A stretch of DNA of 62,941 nt from Rhizobium sp. Q54 (lineage in GTDB: Bacteria; Pseudomonadota; Alphaproteobacteria; Reyranellales; Reyranellaceae): assembly GCA_945903635.1 (NCBI GenBank), contig CAMDOT010000007.1, positions 1 to 62,941 on the forward strand, given 5' to 3'. The notes under the pieces were generated by a model. The model saw only the letters and a list, made by a program, of their open reading frames with translations. It did not search any database and was not told the DNA's origin. Every line of letters begins with the position of its first letter. The stretch's first letter is position 1. Of this stretch, positions 26,147 through 34,985 are shown in pieces. Position numbers and translations under genes: made by a program.

Positions 26147-27802
26147 TTACTCCGCCGCCTGGCGCGCGGCCGCCGGTTCGGGGAAATCGCCCACTGGTTC
26201 GAGTGCCGCCTCGGCAGGCAGCGGCGCGGTGCGGATGGTCATCCAGATGTTGTAGCAACCCACCAGCGCACCGATCAGGAACAAGAGGCCGCCGAACGCG
26301 CGTGCGACATAGTAGGGATGCATCTCGACCAGGGAATCGATGAACGAATAGGCCAGGGTCCCGTTGGCGTTATAGGTGCGCCACATCAGCCCCTGGATGA
26401 TGCCGGAGTTCCACATCGCCAGCACGTAGATGACGGTGCCCGCGATCGCGAGCCAGAAGTGGACCTCGACCAGCCGCGCCGAATACATGGCGGGCCGCTT
26501 CCACAGCCACGGCACCGAGGCGTAGATCGAGCCGAAGGTGATCAGCGCCACCCAGCCCAGCGCGCCGGCGTGGACGTGGCCGACCGTCCAGTCGGTGTAG
26601 TGCGACAGCGCGTTGACGGAGCGGATGGCGAGGAAGGACCCCTCGAAGGTGGTGAGGCCGTAGAAGACGGCGGCCATCATCATGAAGCGCAGCGTGGCAT
26701 CGGTTCGCACCTTGTGCCATGCGCCGTTCAGGGTCAGCAGCGCGTTGGCCGCAGCGGCCCACGACGGAACGATCAGCATCACCGAGAAGGTCATGCCGAG
26801 CGTCTGCACCCATTGCGGCAGGGCCGTGTAGTGCAGGTGGTGCGAGCCTGCCCACATATAGAGGAAGGTGATGCCCCAGAAGCTGATGATCGACATCCGG
26901 TACGAAAACAGCGGCCGGCCTGCGCGCTTGGGCAGGTAGTAGTACATCATGCCGAGGAAGCCGGCGGTGAGGAAAAAGGCGACGGCGTTGTGGCCGTACC
27001 ACCATTGCGTCATCGCATCCTGGACGCCCGAGAAGAGCGAGTAGCTCTTGGCGCTGCCGAAGCTCACCGGCACCGCGAGGTTGTTGATGATATGGAGCAT
27101 CGCGACCACGACGACGAAGGCCAGATAGTACCAGTTGGCCACGTAGATGTGCGGTTCCTTGCGGCGCGCCAGCGTGAGCAGGTAGACGATCAGGTAGGTC
27201 ACCCAGACGATGGTGAGCCAGAGGTCGGCGTACCATTCGGGTTCGGCGTACTCCTTCGACTGGGTGACGCCCATCAGGTAGCCGGTGGCGGCGAGCACAC
27301 AGAAGAGGTTGTAGCCATACAGGACGAAGAGCGGTCCGAGCTGGCCGGGCAGCCGCGCGCGCGACGTGCGCTGCATCACGTAGAAGGAGGTCGCGATCAG
27401 CGCGTTGCCGCCGAAGCCGAAGATGACGCCGCTGGTGTGCACGGGCCGCAGCCGGCCGAAGCTTGCCCAGGCCGCGTCGAAGGTGAAGTCTGGATAGGCC
27501 AGCAACAGCGCGATCCAGACACCGACGAACATGCCGGCGACGGCCCATGCCATGGCGAACAGGATGCCGGCGCGGCTCGGATCGTCGTAATAGCTGTCGG
27601 AGCGGTCGGCCGGCGGTTCGGGCGAGAAGTAGCCCGAGATCACCCAGAAAATTCCGGCGATGCCGGCCGCCATGATCAGGAAGCCGTGCACGCCCACCGG
27701 GTCGCCCTGGCCCGCGCCGGCGAAGGCCATGCCGCAGATGGTGATGGCCAGCAGGATGACGACGGCAAGCTGACGCTCATTTTTCGTGAGCTGTTCGATC
27801 AT
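26147..27802 (-). CDS. ccoN: cbb3-type cytochrome c oxidase subunit I
   Basis: This 551-residue catalytic subunit of the high-affinity oxidase has about twelve to fourteen spans. Haem and CuB histidine ligands lie in HTSGVIFGFGGNALIATSFY, WYGHNAVAFFLTAGFLG, GSHHLHYTALPQW and DWTVGHVHAGALGW. It reduces oxygen under microaerobic conditions. A perfect FNR/FixK box is centred 81 nt upstream of the ATG, fitting oxygen-responsive induction of the whole ccoNOQP-FixI-CcoS run. Confidence 0.97.
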   Translation of the reverse strand: MIEQLTKNERQLAVVILLAITICGMAFAGAGQGDPVGVHGFLIMAAGIAGIFWVISGYFSPEPPADRSDSYYDDPSRAGILFAMAWAVAGMFVGVWIALLLAYPDFTFDAAWASFGRLRPVHTSGVIFGFGGNALIATSFYVMQRTSRARLPGQLGPLFVLYGYNLFCVLAATGYLMGVTQSKEYAEPEWYADLWLTIVWVTYLIVYLLTLARRKEPHIYVANWYYLAFVVVVAMLHIINNLAVPVSFGSAKSYSLFSGVQDAMTQWWYGHNAVAFFLTAGFLGMMYYYLPKRAGRPLFSYRMSIISFWGITFLYMWAGSHHLHYTALPQWVQTLGMTFSVMLIVPSWAAAANALLTLNGAWHKVRTDATLRFMMMAAVFYGLTTFEGSFLAIRSVNALSHYTDWTVGHVHAGALGWVALITFGSIYASVPWLWKRPAMYSARLVEVHFWLAIAGTVIYVLAMWNSGIIQGLMWRTYNANGTLAYSFIDSLVEMHPYYVARAFGGLLFLIGALVGCYNIWMTIRTAPLPAEAALEPVGDFPEPAAARQAAE

Positions 27803-27876
27803 CGCGGCCCCACTCCTTGGCGACGGAGCGAGGATACTACCTATCCGAGCTGCTGTACTATGCTTCTTGAACTGGT

Positions 27877-27890
27877 TTGATCTGGATCAA
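27877..27890 (-). promoter_or_regulatory. FNR/FixK (anaerobox) upstream of ccoN
   Basis: TTGATCTGGATCAA is an exact match to the TTGAT-N4-ATCAA consensus. Centred at 27883.5, it would place a class II start site near 27842, about 40 nt before the ccoN ATG. This is the expected control of cbb3 oxidase by FixK or FnrL under low oxygen. Confidence 0.9.
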
Positions 27891-27957
27891 GTCTGACGTG
27901 CAGGCACTGCCAGCAGTCCGGTGGAATTCGCATGGTAGCATTGAAGTATAGTATCTG

Positions 27958-28052
27958 CAGGTTGAGCAGGTTATATGTTACATTTCTGATACGTTGCCAC
28001 GACGTGTGTAATGCGCGGGCCGCCCGGTTCACTTGCCCGGAGCGGCCTTTTT
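27958..28052 (+). ncRNA. candidate small RNA ending in a strong terminator
   Basis: A TATAGT hexamer at 27947-27952 could serve as a -10 element and give a start near 27958. The transcript would run about 95 nt to a strong intrinsic terminator. No convincing ORF with a ribosome-binding site lies in it, and no upstream plus-strand gene explains the terminator. The promoter is weakly supported (no good -35), so the 5' end is tentative. Confidence 0.35.
28018..28052 (+). terminator. strong intrinsic terminator on the plus strand
   Basis: The arms GGCCGCCCGG and CCGG-A-GCGGCC form a 10-bp GC stem with one bulged A and a 9-nt loop, followed by TTTTT. The nearest upstream plus-strand gene is far away, so it must end a separate, unannotated transcript. 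Confidence 0.8.
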
Positions 28053-28445
28053 CGTGGGCCGGTGGCGTCCCGTCACCAAGAACCTTTTGGCCATGCCCCG
28101 CCCGGCGCGCCCGCCGGTATGTATCCCTGGAGGATGAGGGGAGGTCCCGCGACCTTTACCGGGTAGTCCGTACCCGAGTACTGAGCCGTGAGTAGCAAGC
28201 ACAAGGACGTCCCCGCCGCATTGACTGTCCGGCAGGTGGGTGGACCGAGGCGCGAAAAACGCGTTCCAGCAACGAATATTGACGGTCTTCTGTGGCTGCC
28301 CGAGGTGGGGCCACAGGGTCAGATGATTCCCGCAAAGTCACAGGTGGGCGCTCAACCTGTGTCACAACATTTGTCTCAACTTGGTGTGACACTTTTTAGT
28401 GTGACACCGCCCGTCTTGGCGCCCGTCTTGGCGCAAGTCCGCCGT

Positions 28446-29525
28446 TCAGCGGTGCGGCTGGCGGCGGTAATGGTCGGCGAGCGCGTCGTTGCCGAAGTCG
28501 GCCGTGAGGTCGCGCCACACCGAATGGACGTGGTTGGCGCCGTTCTGGGTGTTGTCGTACTCGATCACGGTCACGGGCCCGTGGACGCGGAAATAATGGG
28601 CCTCGCCGGGCGTGAGCGAGCCTGCCCAGGCGAAGCGGAAGGCCGCCAGGCCCTGTTCCATGACGCGTCGCTTCTGGGCCGCCACGAGGTCGGGCGCCAG
28701 GGTACCGAGGAAGCGGTCCATCAGCGCCACGACCAGCGCGCTCGAAGCGCCGTTCATGGCGCCGAGTTCGAGGCCGCGTGGCTGGCCGAGATCGCGCTCG
28801 CGCTGCGGGCTCGCCACGATCTCGCCGAACGAGCGGTCCGAGATGATCGCACTGCGCCGTTGCGCGTCGGTGAGGCCGGCCATGATCTGGCGGGCGAGAT
28901 CCTCGGAGGCGCCCAGCAGCCTGAAACCGCGGTTGGGACCGTCGCGCGCCGTGGCGGGATGGGCGCCGGCGAAGAACGGCGTCACCGCGACATGGCCGGC
29001 GGCGGGTAGGCTGACGTTCAGCGACAGGTGATGGCCCTCGAAGCGCCAGCCCCAGGGAAAGCGGCCCGGCGTGCCGAACACCGTGACGTAGTAGCGGCCG
29101 GGATCGCGGAAGCTGCCCTGCTGCTCGCGCAGCACGCCTTCGAGCAGGCGCACGCCGTCGAGCAGTTTTAGCCCTTCGTCGTTCAGGACCGAGGCGAACA
29201 GGGTTCGCGCGGCGGCGGCCTGCGCCGGCTGCATCTCACCCAAGGTGAGGCCGGCGCGGCTGCGCGGAATGTAGTGCCAGTCGATCCGGTTGTCGGCCTC
29301 GAAGGCCAGCAGCGCCCGCTTGCGCTGGGCATCGTCGAGGGACGCCAGGAAGCGGTTGGCGGCATCGGCGATGCGCTGCGCGGCGTCGACGGTCTGGGCG
29401 CTGGCGGCACCGAATGGCAGCAGGGTCGCCGCTGCAAGAACGGCCCGCCGGGTGGGCGGGCCGTGATGGTGGTGGTGCTCCCCGTCGTGCGGGTGGTCGT
29501 GCGGATGCCAGCCGTCGTGCGGCAT
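28446..29525 (-). CDS. DUF3500 family exported protein with His-rich leader
   Basis: This 359-residue protein has the DUF3500 pattern: RRALLAFEADNRIDWHYIPR-like core (here KRALLAFEADNRIDWHYIPR), GLTLGEMQ, YYVTVFGTPG and WGWRFEGHHLSLN. The N-terminus has ten histidines in the first 21 residues, followed by a twin-arginine-like signal (PTRRAVLAAATLLPFGAASAQ). Function of the family is unknown. It lies 25 nt downstream of the redoxin gene and is probably co-transcribed. The His-rich stretch precedes the signal peptide and might bind metal before export. Confidence 0.8.
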   Translation of the reverse strand: MPHDGWHPHDHPHDGEHHHHHGPPTRRAVLAAATLLPFGAASAQTVDAAQRIADAANRFLASLDDAQRKRALLAFEADNRIDWHYIPRSRAGLTLGEMQPAQAAAARTLFASVLNDEGLKLLDGVRLLEGVLREQQGSFRDPGRYYVTVFGTPGRFPWGWRFEGHHLSLNVSLPAAGHVAVTPFFAGAHPATARDGPNRGFRLLGASEDLARQIMAGLTDAQRRSAIISDRSFGEIVASPQRERDLGQPRGLELGAMNGASSALVVALMDRFLGTLAPDLVAAQKRRVMEQGLAAFRFAWAGSLTPGEAHYFRVHGPVTVIEYDNTQNGANHVHSVWRDLTADFGNDALADHYRRQPHR

Positions 29526-29550
29526 GGCCCCCTCCGTTCCCTTTTGGGCC

Positions 29551-30204
29551 TCAGGTCGAGGTGCGCGGGTACTTCATCGTGCAGCCGTAGGCCTGCGTCG
29601 ACGCTTCGGTCACCGGCTTGCCGGCCAGCACCTCGTCGAGCGCCACGCGGACGTACTGCTTGGCCTTGGGAATGTCGGCGACGTTCGACGACGGGATCGA
29701 GTCGATGCCGCCCTTGTAGACCAGCGTGCCCTTGGCATCGATGATGTACATGTGCGGCGTCACCGTGGCGCCATAGGCGCGCGCGATCTTGCTTTGCGGG
29801 TCGATCAGCACGGCGGCAGGCGCGGCATCGCGCCTCGTGGTGAGGTCGTTGGCTTGCGCCGGCGTCACGGCGCCCTGTTCACCCGCGGCGTTCGACGCCG
29901 TGGTCAGCCAGACCACGCCCTTGGCGGCGGCCTCGCGCTGCTGGTCCTGCATATTCTTGGCGTTGTAGTGCTTGCGCACGTAGGGGCAATCGTGATTCGT
30001 CGTCTCGATCACCACGACCTTGCCTTTGAGGTCGGCCAGCGACCAGCTCTTGCCGTTGCTGTCCACGGCGGTGAACAGCGGCGCCGGCTTGCCGACGTCG
30101 GGGCTGGTGGTGGCGAAAGCGGCGGCGGGGGCCAGTGCGAGGGCGGCCCCTCCAGCAGTAAGGCCCAACATCAGGGAACGACGGGGAACGCTGAAATTCG
30201 ACAT
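29551..30204 (-). CDS. exported redoxin (AhpC/TSA-thioredoxin family)
   Basis: This 217-residue protein has a twin-arginine signal (PRRSLMLGLTAGGAALAL) and a redoxin fold. The active-site stretch is TTNHDCPYVRKHYNAKNMQ with a single conserved cysteine instead of CxxC. VTPHMYIIDAKGTLVYKGGID is the cis-proline region. It probably works in the periplasm as a thiol peroxidase or reductase, possibly recycled by the DsbD-like protein encoded 9 nt upstream. A second cysteine near the C-terminus (YGCTMKY) could resolve a disulfide. Confidence 0.82.
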   Translation of the reverse strand: MSNFSVPRRSLMLGLTAGGAALALAPAAAFATTSPDVGKPAPLFTAVDSNGKSWSLADLKGKVVVIETTNHDCPYVRKHYNAKNMQDQQREAAAKGVVWLTTASNAAGEQGAVTPAQANDLTTRRDAAPAAVLIDPQSKIARAYGATVTPHMYIIDAKGTLVYKGGIDSIPSSNVADIPKAKQYVRVALDEVLAGKPVTEASTQAYGCTMKYPRTST

Positions 30205-30213
30205 GTTCGCCTC

Positions 30214-32385
30214 CTAGCGCTTGGCTTGCTGAATGGAAGACAACTCCGACAGTATCATGGACTCCGTGAGGACTTGCGGCAGAATCTTGGGGTTCTCGGC
30301 GCCCGGCGCCCAGAAGAGATAGAGCGGCACGCCGGCCCGGCCGAGTTCCTTCAGGACCGACGTGATCTCGGCGTCACGGTTGGTCCAGTCGCCTTTCAGT
30401 TTTACGACACTGGCCTGTTCAAATGCCTTCTTGGTGGCCGGGGTTTCGAGGGCGACCCGCTCGTTGACCAAGCAAGTAATGCACCAGGCGGCGGTGAAAT
30501 CGACGAACACCGGTTTGCCGGCGGCGTGAGCCTCGGTCATGCGCGCGCGGGAGAAGCGCTCCCAGCCGTCGAAATTGACACCAGAGGTGGCCGCGCCCGA
30601 CGCCGACGCGGCGGTGGCCGGGCTGTCGTCGATCTTGAGCACGGCCGCAAACGCCAGCAGCACGGCCGCGGCCGCCACGCCGCGGCGCAGCCAGGTGCCA
30701 GGTGAGGCGCTTGTCGAGGAGCCTGACCCGATCCGCAGCAGCCAGATGGCGAAGGCGATCAGGATCATGCCGCCCAGCGCATAGAGCACGCCATCCGAGC
30801 CGGTCTGCTGCGTCAGCACCCAGATCATCCACACGGCCGAGGCATACATCGGGAAGGCGAGGAACTGGCGCAGCCGGTCCATCCACGGGCCGGGCCGCGG
30901 CATCAGCCGCTGCAGCGCCGGCGTCATGGAGAGCGCCAGATAGGGGAGTGCCAGGCCAAGGCCCATCGCCAGCAGCACGGCCACGGTCGCGGGCGCCGGC
31001 TGGCTCAGGGCAAAGCCCAGGGCCGCGGCCATGAACGGCGCGGTGCAGGGCGTGGCCACGATGACGGCCAGCACGCCGGTGAAGAACGACCCCGTCGTGC
31101 CGCCCCGCGCCACCAGTCCCTGGCCGACGCCGGCCAGCCTGTTGCCGAATTCGAAGACGCCGGAGAGATTCAAGCCCACCACAAAGAAGAGATAGGCGAT
31201 CAGCAGCGTGAAGACCGGCGACTGGAACTGGAAGCCCCAGCTCACATCGCCGACGCTGGCGCGGATCGCCACGACGGCGGCGGCCATGGCGGCGAAGGAG
31301 ACCAGCACGCCCGCAGTATAGGCGAGCCCGTCGCGCCGCATCTCGCTGCGCTCATGGCCGGCCAGCCGCGCAAACGCCGCGGCCTTCATGGCCAGCACCG
31401 GAAACACGCAGGGCATCAGGTTCAAGATCAACCCGCCCAGCAGCGCGAACAGCAGCGCCTGCACGAGCGTCAGTTGCTCGCCGCCGGCTGCCGCGAGTGT
31501 CGCGGCTTGCGGCACGAAGGCGGGATCGAGCTTGGCCGAAACGTCGAACGCCTGCTGCACCGTGCCGTCGGCCGTCTTCTCGGTGAGCACCAGCGTGCCC
31601 GCGAGTGCCGCCGGCATCGGCGTCTTGGCTTCGCCCTTCCTGAGCGGGATGCGGATGCCCTCGGCTGTGACGCTGGCCGTTTGCTTCGCCATCGCGGCCA
31701 CATGGCCCCACTCGGCGGGGAAGAAATAGACATTGCCGATCGTGTCGGGCTTCAGGCCCTTGGCCTCGACGACCAGGGTCGGATCGCCCGTCTTGGAAAC
31801 GCCGTATCGCGCGGCCCAAGGACTCTCCATCGGCACGTTGCGGCGTGCCGTCTCGAACAGCGCGCGCGTCTTGGGGTCGCTGGGCGTCGCGGCAGCGGCG
31901 AGCGGCAGGGCGAGCTCGAGCTTGGCCTCTTCGGGGATGCAGACATCCTCACAGACCAGCCAGTTGGCCTCGGCCGCGAGCTTGAAAGTGTCGCCAGCAA
32001 GGGTCGCGGGCGGCGTGATCCTGACCAGCAGAAGAATGTCGTCCTTGAAACCGTAGTTGATGACGCCGCCGATATCGAACACGTGCGGCACCGGCCAGAC
32101 GATCGGTCCGGCCGTGACGCCGGCCGGCAGGGTCCAGGCGATCTCGGTCGGCAGCCCCGACTCGCCCGGGTTCTTCCAGTAGGTGTGCCACTTCGGCCGC
32201 ATGGTCTGGCGCAGGCCGACCCAGAACGGCTCGCCGGGCTTGGCCGCCGCGACATCGGACAGCAGCTCGGCACGCACGTTGTCGGTCTGCACGACGGATT
32301 GTGCAGGTGAGGATTGTGCGGCTGGCTGTGCGAAAGCGGGGCCCGCGACGAGCAGCGCCAGCAGAAGGGCAAGGAAACGCGGCAT
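30214..32385 (-). CDS. DsbD/ScsB-like protein-disulfide reductase
   Basis: This protein of about 723 residues has a signal peptide ending in AGPAFAQ, an N-terminal periplasmic DsbD-like domain (KWHTYWKNPGESG), an eight-span central domain (LGGLILNLMPCVFPVLAMK with a redox cysteine; VIVATPCTAPFMA with the second) and a C-terminal thioredoxin domain with FTAAWCITCLVNE. It moves electrons from cytoplasmic thioredoxin to periplasmic partners. The ATG at 32385 was chosen over a TTG 9 nt upstream. Partners are likely the redoxin next to it. Confidence 0.9.
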   Translation of the reverse strand: MPRFLALLLALLVAGPAFAQPAAQSSPAQSVVQTDNVRAELLSDVAAAKPGEPFWVGLRQTMRPKWHTYWKNPGESGLPTEIAWTLPAGVTAGPIVWPVPHVFDIGGVINYGFKDDILLLVRITPPATLAGDTFKLAAEANWLVCEDVCIPEEAKLELALPLAAAATPSDPKTRALFETARRNVPMESPWAARYGVSKTGDPTLVVEAKGLKPDTIGNVYFFPAEWGHVAAMAKQTASVTAEGIRIPLRKGEAKTPMPAALAGTLVLTEKTADGTVQQAFDVSAKLDPAFVPQAATLAAAGGEQLTLVQALLFALLGGLILNLMPCVFPVLAMKAAAFARLAGHERSEMRRDGLAYTAGVLVSFAAMAAAVVAIRASVGDVSWGFQFQSPVFTLLIAYLFFVVGLNLSGVFEFGNRLAGVGQGLVARGGTTGSFFTGVLAVIVATPCTAPFMAAALGFALSQPAPATVAVLLAMGLGLALPYLALSMTPALQRLMPRPGPWMDRLRQFLAFPMYASAVWMIWVLTQQTGSDGVLYALGGMILIAFAIWLLRIGSGSSTSASPGTWLRRGVAAAAVLLAFAAVLKIDDSPATAASASGAATSGVNFDGWERFSRARMTEAHAAGKPVFVDFTAAWCITCLVNERVALETPATKKAFEQASVVKLKGDWTNRDAEITSVLKELGRAGVPLYLFWAPGAENPKILPQVLTESMILSELSSIQQAKR

Positions 32386-32492
32386 CAGAACCAATTAAGT
32401 GACCTCAGCATGAGGCGCTTGCAAGGCAATCTGGATCAAGGCGGCGTGATAATTTGCCCCTGTGGTAAGCTCTTGGTGTCATTGAGGAAATC

Positions 32493-33716
32493 ATGTTGCG
32501 TTTGAATGACCGGCGCCTGCTCGGCGCCCTGGACGAGCTGGCCGGGATCGGCGCCATCGAGGGTGGCGGCTGCGCGCGCCTCGCCCTCACGGACGAGGAC
32601 AAAATCGGCCGCGATCTGGTCGTGGGCTGGATGAAGGCGCTGGGCCTGGATGTCCGGGTCGACGCCATCGGCAATGTGATCGGGCTGCGCGCCGGCCGCG
32701 AGAACCTGGCCCCGGTGATGACCGGCAGCCACATCGATACCGTGCGGACCGGCGGCCGCTACGACGGCAACTACGGCGTCCTGGCCGGCCTCGAAGTCGT
32801 GCAGGCGCTGAACGACGCGAAGATCACGACCCGCCGGCCGATCGCCGTCGCCTTCTTCACCAACGAGGAGGGCGCGCGCTTCCAGCCCGACATGATGGGC
32901 AGCCTCGTCTATGTCGGCGGCATCGGTCTCAACGAGGCCTACGCCGCGGCCGACAAGGAGGGCGTTTCGGTCGGCGACGAGCTGCGCCGTATCGGCTATC
33001 TCGGGGCCACGACGCCGGGTGCGCTCAAGCCCCATGCCTTCGTCGAACTGCACATCGAACAGGGCCCTATCCTCGACGAGGAGAAGGTGCAGATCGGCGT
33101 GGTCGAGAGCGTGCAGGGCATCTCCTGGATCGAATACACGGTGACGGGCGTGTCCAACCACGCCGGCACCACGCCGATGCGGCTGCGCCGCGACGCGGGC
33201 TATCTCGCCGCGTCGGTCAATCTCTTCGCGCGTAAGCTCGCCTGGGAGATGGGCGGCAACCAGGTGGCGACCGTGGGCGCGCTGGCGCTGCGGCCCAACC
33301 TGATCAACGTCGTGCCCAACCGCGCGGTCTTCACGGTCGACCTGCGCAATACCGACGAGGCGAAGCTGAAGGACGCCGAGGCCCGCGTCGCCGCGCATAT
33401 CGCAGAGGTGGCGAAGGCCGAGCGGGTCGAGGTCGAAGCAGAGGTACTGGCGCGCTTCGAGCCGGTGATCTTCGAGGCAGGCCTCGTCGACCGGGTCGAG
33501 CATCACGCCAAGGCGCTGGCGCTCAGCACGCGGCGCATGCCCTCGGGGGCGGGCCACGACGCGCAGATGATGCAGCGGATTTGTCCGACGGCAATGATCT
33601 TCGTGCCATCGGTCGCCGGCCTCAGCCACAATGTGAAGGAATACACCGAGGCCGCTGACCTCGCGGCCGGTGCCCAGGTTCTGGCGAACCTGATGCTAGA
33701 ACTTGCCGAGGAATAG
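32493..33716 (+). CDS. Zn-dependent M20 amidohydrolase, L-carbamoylase/allantoate amidohydrolase type
   Basis: This 407-residue enzyme of the hydantoinase/carbamoylase branch of peptidase family M20 has metal-site motifs GSHIDTVRTGGRYDG, TNEEGARF, ELHIEQGP and SGAGHDAQMM. Such enzymes remove the carbamoyl group from N-carbamoyl-L-amino acids, or open allantoate or ureidoglycolate; sequence alone does not decide. GAGGAA precedes the ATG. It converges with a TRAP transporter operon, overlapping its end by 21 bp. A second, D-type carbamoylase lies 4.4 kb further on. Confidence 0.85.
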   Translation: MLRLNDRRLLGALDELAGIGAIEGGGCARLALTDEDKIGRDLVVGWMKALGLDVRVDAIGNVIGLRAGRENLAPVMTGSHIDTVRTGGRYDGNYGVLAGLEVVQALNDAKITTRRPIAVAFFTNEEGARFQPDMMGSLVYVGGIGLNEAYAAADKEGVSVGDELRRIGYLGATTPGALKPHAFVELHIEQGPILDEEKVQIGVVESVQGISWIEYTVTGVSNHAGTTPMRLRRDAGYLAASVNLFARKLAWEMGGNQVATVGALALRPNLINVVPNRAVFTVDLRNTDEAKLKDAEARVAAHIAEVAKAERVEVEAEVLARFEPVIFEAGLVDRVEHHAKALALSTRRMPSGAGHDAQMMQRICPTAMIFVPSVAGLSHNVKEYTEAADLAAGAQVLANLMLELAEE

Positions 33717-34985
33717 GGTCGGCAGCGCAAGCGAGAAGGCCGGCACGTAGGTCACCAGGAAGAGCGCGGCGATCAGCGCGCCGTAGAAGGGCAGGATGGT
33801 GCGCATCACCTGTCCCACCGAGATGCCGCCGATGGCGCAGCCCACGAACTGCGTCGTGCCGACCGGCGGCGTGTTCAGTCCCAGCGCGCAGTTGATCAGC
33901 ATCAGCATGCCGAACTGCACTGGCCCCATGCCGTAGTGCATGCAGATCGGCAGGAAGATCGGCGTGCAGATCAGGATGGTGGCGGCCATGTCGAGGAAGG
34001 TGCCGAGGATGAACAGGATAACGTTCACCAGGAGGAAGATCACCCACGGGTCGGTCGAGAGTGCCGCCAGCGACTTGCCGGTGAGATCGGCCACCTCGTA
34101 GAGCGTGATCAGGTAGCCGAAGGTGTTGGACACGCCGATCAGCAGCAGCACCACGCCGGTGGTCTTCACCGCCTTGGCCGCAGCCTTGAGGAAATTCTGC
34201 CACGACAGGCTGCGGTAGACGAAGATGGTGAGCACCAGCGCGTAGATCACCGCAACCGCGGCCGATTCGGTGGCCGTGAACACGCCGCTCAGGATTCCGG
34301 CCAGGATGATGGCGATGATCAGCAGGCCCGGTACGGCAGCCACCATCGACCACAGCACCGCGTTCCAGCCGGGAAAAGTGCCGGCCGGGTAGCCGCGCCG
34401 GATCGCCACCAAATAGGCCGCGACCAGCATGCAGATCATCAGCAGCGCCGCCGGCACCATGCCGGCCAGGATCAGGGCTGCGATCGAGACTTTGCCGCCG
34501 GCCGCCAGCGCATAGATGATCATGTTGTGGCTGGTCGGCATCAGCGCGCCCACCAGCGAGGCGTGCGTCGTCACGTTGACGGCGTAGTCGGCGTGATAGC
34601 CTTCCTTCTTCATCATCGGGATCATGACCGCGCCCATCGCCGAGACGTCGGCCACCGGTGAGCCCGAGACGCCGCCGAACAGGGTGCAGGCCACGACATT
34701 GGCCATGCCGAGGCCCCCGCGGACATGGCCGACCAGGCTCTTGGCAAAGGCCACGATTCGCTCGGCCACGCCGCCATAGAGCATCAGCTCGCCCGAGAAG
34801 ATGAAGAACGGGATGGCCAGGAACGAGAAGATGTTCATGCCCGAGGTCATGCGCTGGAACACGACTGCGAGCGGCAGGCCCTCGTAGAGGATGGTGGCGA
34901 CGGCGGAGAGGCCGATCGAGAAGGCGACGGGCACGCCCAGCATGAGGCAGAGCGCGAAGACCACGCACAGGATGGTCAGTGCCAT
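33696..34985 (-). CDS. TRAP transporter large permease (DctM)
   Basis: This 429-residue protein with about twelve spans has DctM marks: SGMNIFSFLAIPFFIFSGELM, FGGVSGSPVADVSAMGAVMIP and PPVGTTQFVGCAIGG. It is the main translocating subunit and uses a sodium gradient. The start ATG 34985 overlaps the small permease gene by 10 bp. It is the last gene of the minus-strand operon. The substrate is probably an organic acid and may be a uronate, since a uronate dehydrogenase lies across the regulator. Confidence 0.92.
   Translation of the reverse strand: MALTILCVVFALCLMLGVPVAFSIGLSAVATILYEGLPLAVVFQRMTSGMNIFSFLAIPFFIFSGELMLYGGVAERIVAFAKSLVGHVRGGLGMANVVACTLFGGVSGSPVADVSAMGAVMIPMMKKEGYHADYAVNVTTHASLVGALMPTSHNMIIYALAAGGKVSIAALILAGMVPAALLMICMLVAAYLVAIRRGYPAGTFPGWNAVLWSMVAAVPGLLIIAIILAGILSGVFTATESAAVAVIYALVLTIFVYRSLSWQNFLKAAAKAVKTTGVVLLLIGVSNTFGYLITLYEVADLTGKSLAALSTDPWVIFLLVNVILFILGTFLDMAATILICTPIFLPICMHYGMGPVQFGMLMLINCALGLNTPPVGTTQFVGCAIGGISVGQVMRTILPFYGALIAALFLVTYVPAFSLALPTLFLGKF

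Larger units (their letters stand above)
27803..28445. other. 643-bp intergenic region without a recognisable protein gene
   Basis: Besides the FNR/FixK box and a candidate small RNA with terminator (separate entries), the region holds adjacent hairpins AGGTC-CCGC-GACCT (28142-28155) and CGGGTA-GTCCG-TACCCG (28160-28176). It also has the inverted pair CACAGGT/ACCTGTG (28339/28355), two direct copies of GTGTGACAC 15 bp apart (28384 and 28399) and a perfect 12-bp tandem GCCCGTCTTGGC (28409-28432). Open frames here lack ribosome-binding sites and family features. Confidence 0.6.

Noticed and set aside
25769..27880. 703-codon plus-strand frame opposite ccoO and ccoN
   Set aside because: It is a compositional shadow of the oxidase genes, with no start signal and no recognisable domain.
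27932..28195. Possible 87-codon protein in the region upstream of ccoN
   Set aside because: The frame runs through the strong terminator at 28018-28052, has no ribosome-binding site and no similarity I recognise.
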